DNA of 64,000 nucleotides. It comes from Sipunculus nudus (Eukaryota > Annelida > Sipuncula > Golfingiida > Sipunculidae). The notes below the pieces were generated by a model. It worked only from the letters and a program-made list of their open reading frames with translations, had not been told where the DNA came from and did no database searches. Location of the stretch: the NCBI GenBank assembly GCA_026874595.1, contig CM049309.1, forward strand, positions 28,649,033 through 28,713,032, written 5' to 3'. The translations under genes were made by a program, and so were the position numbers. This document shows, one piece after another, positions 59,882-64,000 of this stretch (position 1 is the stretch's first letter; each line of letters opens with the position of its first letter).

Positions 59882-62293
59882 AAAAACCCGAACAAATACA
59901 GGTGGTGCCACCAGTCTGCAGAAACTGATGAAACACTCCATGATCAATATCCATGAAAACAATTATGGTGATCTCTGCATTAGTTGTTCAGATACTTCAG
60001 CTTTTGTATCAAATTTTCCATTATTCTGAGCTGTACTTTGGAGTGCCATAGCTCAAAGGATATGGGTAACAGAGACCTAATTTCAGGTTTCCATGGAGAC
60101 TTATCATGGGTCTCCCTGTGTGTCACGAATGAAGATTCTAGGTCCAGTCGTTACGATTTGTACCCTGTTGACAGATAACTACATCCTTAAAGGTCTCAAA
60201 AATAGAGAAAAAAAAATTGTGAAAATTTGAAAAAATATACAGGTAGCGCCACCAGTCTGCAGGTACTGATGAAACACCTCTTGATCAATATGTATGCCGA
60301 AAATCATGACCATCAGTGTTGTAGTTATTGAGATGTTGCAGTTTGTTTTTATCAAATTTTCCATTATTCTGGGGGGTTATTGGGAGCCCCCCATAGCTCA
60401 AAGGATATGGGTAACAGAGACCTTATTTCAGGTTTCCATGGAGACTTTTTATGGACCTCTCAGTGTGTCAAGAATGAAGATTCTAGGTCCAGTCTTTATG
60501 ATTTGTGCCCTGTTAACAGCTGTTCACATTTTTAAAGGTCTCAAAAATAGAGAAAAAAAATTCGTTAAATATCGAAAAATACAGGTGGCGCCACCAGTCT
60601 GCAGGAAGTGATGGAAAATCTCATGATCAATAAGTATGCCAAAAATCATGACAATCGGTCAAGTAGTTAATGAGATATTGAAGTTTTTGTATGAAATTTT
60701 TGACTTTTCTGGGGGGTACTTTGGGGCCCAATAGCTCAAAGGATATGGGTAACAGAGATCTAATTTATGGTTTCCATGGAGACTTTTAATAGGTCTCTCA
60801 GTGTATTGAGAATGAAGATTCTAGTTCAAGCGGTTACGATTTGTGCCAAGTTAACAGATGACAGCATCTTTAAACGTCTCAAAAAAAGAGGAAAAATTTG
60901 TAAAAAAATCGAAAAATACAGGTGGCGCCACCAGTCTGCAGGAACTTATGGAACATCTCATGATCAATATGTATGCCAAAAATCATGACCATCAGTGTTG
61001 TATTTATTGAGATGTTGCAGTTTGTTTTTATCAAATTTTCCATTGTTCTGGGGGGTTATTGGGAGCCCCCCATAGCTCAAAGGATATGGGTAACAGAGAC
61101 CTTATTTCAGGTTTCCATGGAGACTTTTTATGGACCTCTCAGTGTGTCAAGAATGAAGATTCTAGGTCCAGTCTTTATGATTTGTGCCTTGTTAACAGCT
61201 GTTCACATTTTTAAAGGTCTCAAAAATAGAGAAAAGAATTCGTTAAATATCGAAAAATACAGGTGGCGCCACCAGTCTGCAGGAAGTGATGGAACATCTC
61301 ATGATCAATAAGTATGCCAAAAATCATGACAATCGGTCAAGTAGTTAATGAGATATTGAAGTTTTTGTATGAAATTTTTGACTTTTCTGGGGGGGTACTT
61401 TGGGGCCCCATAGCTCAAAGGATATGGGTAACAGAGATCTAATTTATGGTTTCCATGGAGACCTTTAATAGGTCTCTCAGTGTATTGAGAATGAAGATTC
61501 TAGTTCAAGCGGTTACGATTTGTGCCACGTTAACAGATGACAGCATCTTTAAACGTCTCAAAAATAGAAGAAAAATTGTAAAAAATTAAAAAAATACAGG
61601 TGGCACCACCAGTCTGCAGGAAGTGATGGAAAATCTCATGATCAATATGTATGCCAAAAATCATGACCATTTGTCACGTAGTTAATGAGATATTGAAGTT
61701 TTTGTATGAATTTTTTTACTTTTCTGGGGGGTACTTTGGGGCCCCATAGCTCGAAGGATATGGGTAACAGAGACCTAATTTCTGGTTTCCAAGGAGATTT
61801 TTCATGGACCTCTCAGAATCCCAAGTTACAAGGTTCTAGGTTCAGCGGTTACGATTTGTGCCTGGTTAACGGACGGACAGACGGACAGACGGATAGACAG
61901 ACGGACGACGGACAAAGAGTGATTGCTATAGCTCAGATGACTTTCAGTCAGCTGAGCTAATAAAACTATAATTTTCACTTTGGACTACCTTCACATCAAT
62001 GTACACACTAGACATAGCAAGAGTCTTATGACAATTATTAATATTACAGAAATCATAATGAGATCTTTTAATGAGATATTGTCTAAGATCTGATTTTTTA
62101 TCATATTCAAATTTTTTTATTTAAGGTCTACAGGCCTAATGCGAACCTGTGCAAAGTTTGAGAGTATAAATGTAGGTTTATTTTTAAAATTTAACACTGA
62201 TCCTTTTTAGTCCTGCATATCTACCTTAGTCATTATGATTTCAGCAAAATGGACATTTCGGACCTGCAAGTTTCAGACTAGGACATTTTAAAA

Positions 62294-63480
62294 CTAGAAT
62301 ATGGGTAGTTGACAAGTGACTATGTGTACCCGCAGAAATCAGAGTGGGACGGGTGAAGTGAGGCATTGATTAAGTGGCAAGGGGAATAGAGTGAGGTGTG
62401 TTGCATATTAGCATGGATGTCTGCAATGTAAACGTGAATGTAGGTGGTGCCACCTGTCATAAAATCAAGAAAATTGTCCAGGATGTGTCAACCTGCAAAA
62501 TTTCAGGTGGATAAGTCAAACCACTGCTGAGATATGAGTGATTTTATCACAAGGCAGATGAACAGATGGACGGTGTTCATAAGTAGTTGCAGGTGGCGCC
62601 ACCAGTTTTGCTTATGATAAAGAGCTATGTGAGATCTATACACAAGCAAAATTTTGGCCCACTATGAGTAATATTATCCCAAGGCAGATGAATAGATGGA
62701 CGCTGTACAAAAATAGTTGCAGGTGGTGCCACCAGTTTTGCCTATGATGAAGAGCTATGTGAGATCTATACACATGCAAAATTTTGGCCCTATCGGTCAA
62801 ACGGTTCCTGAGATATGAGCTTGGATGTGTGCAGAGTAAACATGAATGTAGGTGGCGCCACCAGTCATAAAATCGAGAAAACTGTCCAGGATGTATATAC
62901 CTGCAAAATTTCAAATGGATAAGTCAAACCACTGCTGAGATATGAGTGTTATTATCCCAAGGCAGATGAATAGATGGATGCTGTGCATAATTGGTTGCAC
63001 GTGGCACCACCAATTTTGCCTATGATAAAGAGCTATGTGAGATCTATACACATGCAAAATTTTGGCCCAATCGGTCAAGCGGTTCCAAAGATATGAGCTT
63101 GGATGTCTGCAGAGTAAACATAAATGTAGGTGGCGCCACCTGTCAGAAATCAAGAAACCTGTCCAGGATGTATAAACCTGCAAAGTTTCAGGTGGATAAG
63201 TCAAACCACTGCTGAGATATGAGTGATTTTATCCCAAGGCAGATGAACAGATGGACGCTGTGCAAAAATGGTTCCAGGTGGCGCCACCATTTTTAGTGTA
63301 TGTTATAAAGCTATCGAAGGGCTACATTTGTGCAAAATTTTTAGCCTGATCGGTCAAACGGTTCTCGAGATATGTGGGTTTATGTGTGGAAACAGACGCA
63401 CAAATGGACGCTGGGCAGCGAGGAAAGGTCAGAGGTCAACCAAAAATGAGGGCGCAGCAGTTCACATGTGACCTGATAAT
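62294..63480 (+). mobile_element. B-family element B-8, terminal hairpin missing
   Basis: It starts CTAGAATATGGG in C-6 at the same point as B-3 in C-4. Exact GGTGGCGCCACC cores lie at 62592, 62851, 63129 and 63277, with alternating spacings of about 130 and 148 bp. An exact AGGTCA-G-AGGTCA is at 63426-63438. It ends after 'gcagttcacatgtgacctg' without the GTATCCGC hairpin. Confidence 0.72.
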
Positions 63481-63573
63481 AAACCCAATTCGCTTAAAAT
63501 ACAAACCAATTTTTTTCAAAAAGTTGAAAGATATAGTTCCAATAATCTGGGAAATCTGCATCATAACATTGTG

Positions 63574-63621
63574 TCTAGATGTCTAGACACTGTGTCTAGA
63601 CGTCTAGACACATAGTCTAGA
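63574..63621. repeat. TCTAGA palindrome cluster, second copy
   Basis: Five TCTAGA hexamers in 48 bp (63574, 63582, 63595, 63603, 63616) with overlapping inverted repeats, in the same C-family context as 12,639-12,699 but with different spacing. Confidence 0.8.
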
Positions 63622-64000
63622 CACCCCCGTAGAGCCAGGTCAGTTGCCATGGTGATGTCTGGAGCCCACCTGTTTGTACTGAGTGACCTCTTGACTTGGC
63701 TGCTGAAACTCAGTATGTTGTCAAATCTGTTTTCAAATACAGAAAGCCTTTTTCAATTGGCTACAATGTTTTTTTTAAAACTGTATTTACCCAATCTATT
63801 CTTATAAAACTGGCAGAACCCTACCATAGAATAATTCTTGTAAAGTTTAAACCAATCAGCTTAACAGTTTCATCATAAATCAGTGTATAAGCTAGAAGAG
63901 TTTAAAATTACATTTTCGCTTGTAAAAAACACATCAATGTGTGTGGTGCCACCAATACCTCAAAATCAGATATGACATATGTGACAAACATTGGTATAAA

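Larger units (their letters stand above)
55642..61959 (+). mobile_element. D-family element D-3 with B-7 and A1-3 inside
   Basis: ACAAGTGACCCATGGGTCA start, GCTCAGCTG at 55665-55673, 5' module of about 170 bp, B-7, then eight units of about 337 bp (near 56,817, 57,158, 59,899, 60,239, 60,582, 60,919, 61,260, 61,600). A1-3 interrupts at the end of unit two. The 3' end is an ACGG/ACAG run and hairpin, CAGCTGAGC 61949-61957. Units 4-5 and 6-7 form near-identical 679-bp dimers. Open frames of 105-112 codons arise from the dimer and are not conserved across units. Confidence 0.75.
54974..62122 (+). mobile_element. A2 element A2-4 interrupted by D-3 and entered by C-6
   Basis: It starts ACAAGGGACCCATGGGTCA, with GCTCAGCTG at 54997-55005, collinear with A2-1 from 3,537. 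D-3 enters near 55,642. The A2 sequence resumes at 61,960 ('ataattttcactttggactacc', as at 4,213), runs to about 62,122, and contains the uninterrupted counterpart of the B-1 insertion site (62,030-62,045). C-6 then begins. No 3' end is seen within the window. Confidence 0.65.
62123..64000 (+). mobile_element. C-family element C-6, runs off the window, with B-8
   Basis: The 5' end 'aaggtctacaggcct' and GCGAACCTGTG (62141-62151) follow A2-4. It is collinear with C-4 to the B insertion at 62,294. After B-8 the C body shows the TCTAGA cluster (63,574-63,621), 'agccaggtcagttgccatgg', and continues to the window end as in C-3. Confidence 0.7.

Noticed and set aside
60294-61311. Two similar open frames of 105 and 112 codons
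   Set aside because: They come from the 679-bp dimer of the D satellite; other units of the same array carry stops and shifts, and the protein has no recognisable domain.
7660-61910. ACGG/GGACGGAC runs as independent microsatellites
   Set aside because: They always sit directly before the A-type 3' hairpin, so they are part of the element tail.

Overview
This is a repeat-dense, AT-rich eukaryotic window with no host gene that I can recognise. The best guess for the organism is a bivalve or related mollusc. That inference rests on the style of the repeats: short-arrayed elements like the bivalve 'pearl' elements, tails made of ACGG runs followed by a hairpin ending CAGCTGAGCTA, and an L1/Tx1-type LINE. 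It does not rest on any diagnostic gene. None of the longer open frames outside the LINE and one pogo/Tigger remnant looks like a protein.

Most of the 64 kb is built from four co-oriented families of non-autonomous elements that share one plan; I call them A (subtypes A1, A2), B, C and D. Each has a short 5' terminal hairpin or palindrome. Just inside it lies a motif of about 8-11 bp whose reverse complement forms the 3' terminus. The core often holds tandem units of about 165-180 bp, or composite units of about 278 or 337 bp, and the 3' end runs into A residues. Where a filled and an empty site can be compared inside this window, no target-site duplication longer than one or two A's is seen. 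This matches the Helentron/HINE branch of Helitrons (asymmetric terminal inverted repeats) and the bivalve 'pearl' elements. No Rep or helicase coding sequence is present. A fifth, truncated family (G) with a similar 5' end sits inside the LINE.

Layout. 1-3,512: C elements. 3,537-12,614: an A2 element interrupted by B-1, A1-1 and another A2. 12,639-20,633: a C body holding a 7.1 kb L1/Tx1-like LINE (13,314-20,447) with a clear 13-15 bp target duplication; the LINE is broken by stops and frameshifts, and its catalytic RT core is replaced by about 2 kb of other repeat. 20,803-22,040: A fragments and B-2. 22,041-23,477: low-copy sequence. 23,478-29,060: C-4 (with B-3) and C-5. 29,061-30,403: a CAACGTTG-rich repeat and low-copy DNA. 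30,404-33,807: D-1 with B-5. 34,157-43,461: a five-deep nest, TIR element > D-2 > A2-3 > 5.45 kb insertion > about 1.06 kb TIR repeat > 211 bp hAT-like MITE. 43,466-48,227: B-6 (with A1-2) fused to a C tail. 48,228-49,350: a seven-unit satellite of about 165 bp. 50,032-51,781: a TIR element with TA duplication. 52,706-64,000: a C fragment fused to an A2 body, a pogo/Tigger relic, then A2-4 carrying D-3 (with B-7 and A1-3) and C-6 (with B-8).

The window works as an archive of transposition. Nested insertions give internal empty sites, relative ages and evidence that composites (D plus B) moved or were duplicated together. Two unrelated families carry perfect direct-repeat-1 nuclear-receptor half-site pairs. 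A 12 bp palindrome, GGTGGCGCCACC, recurs in B, C and D, and its commonest variants are those expected from CpG deamination.
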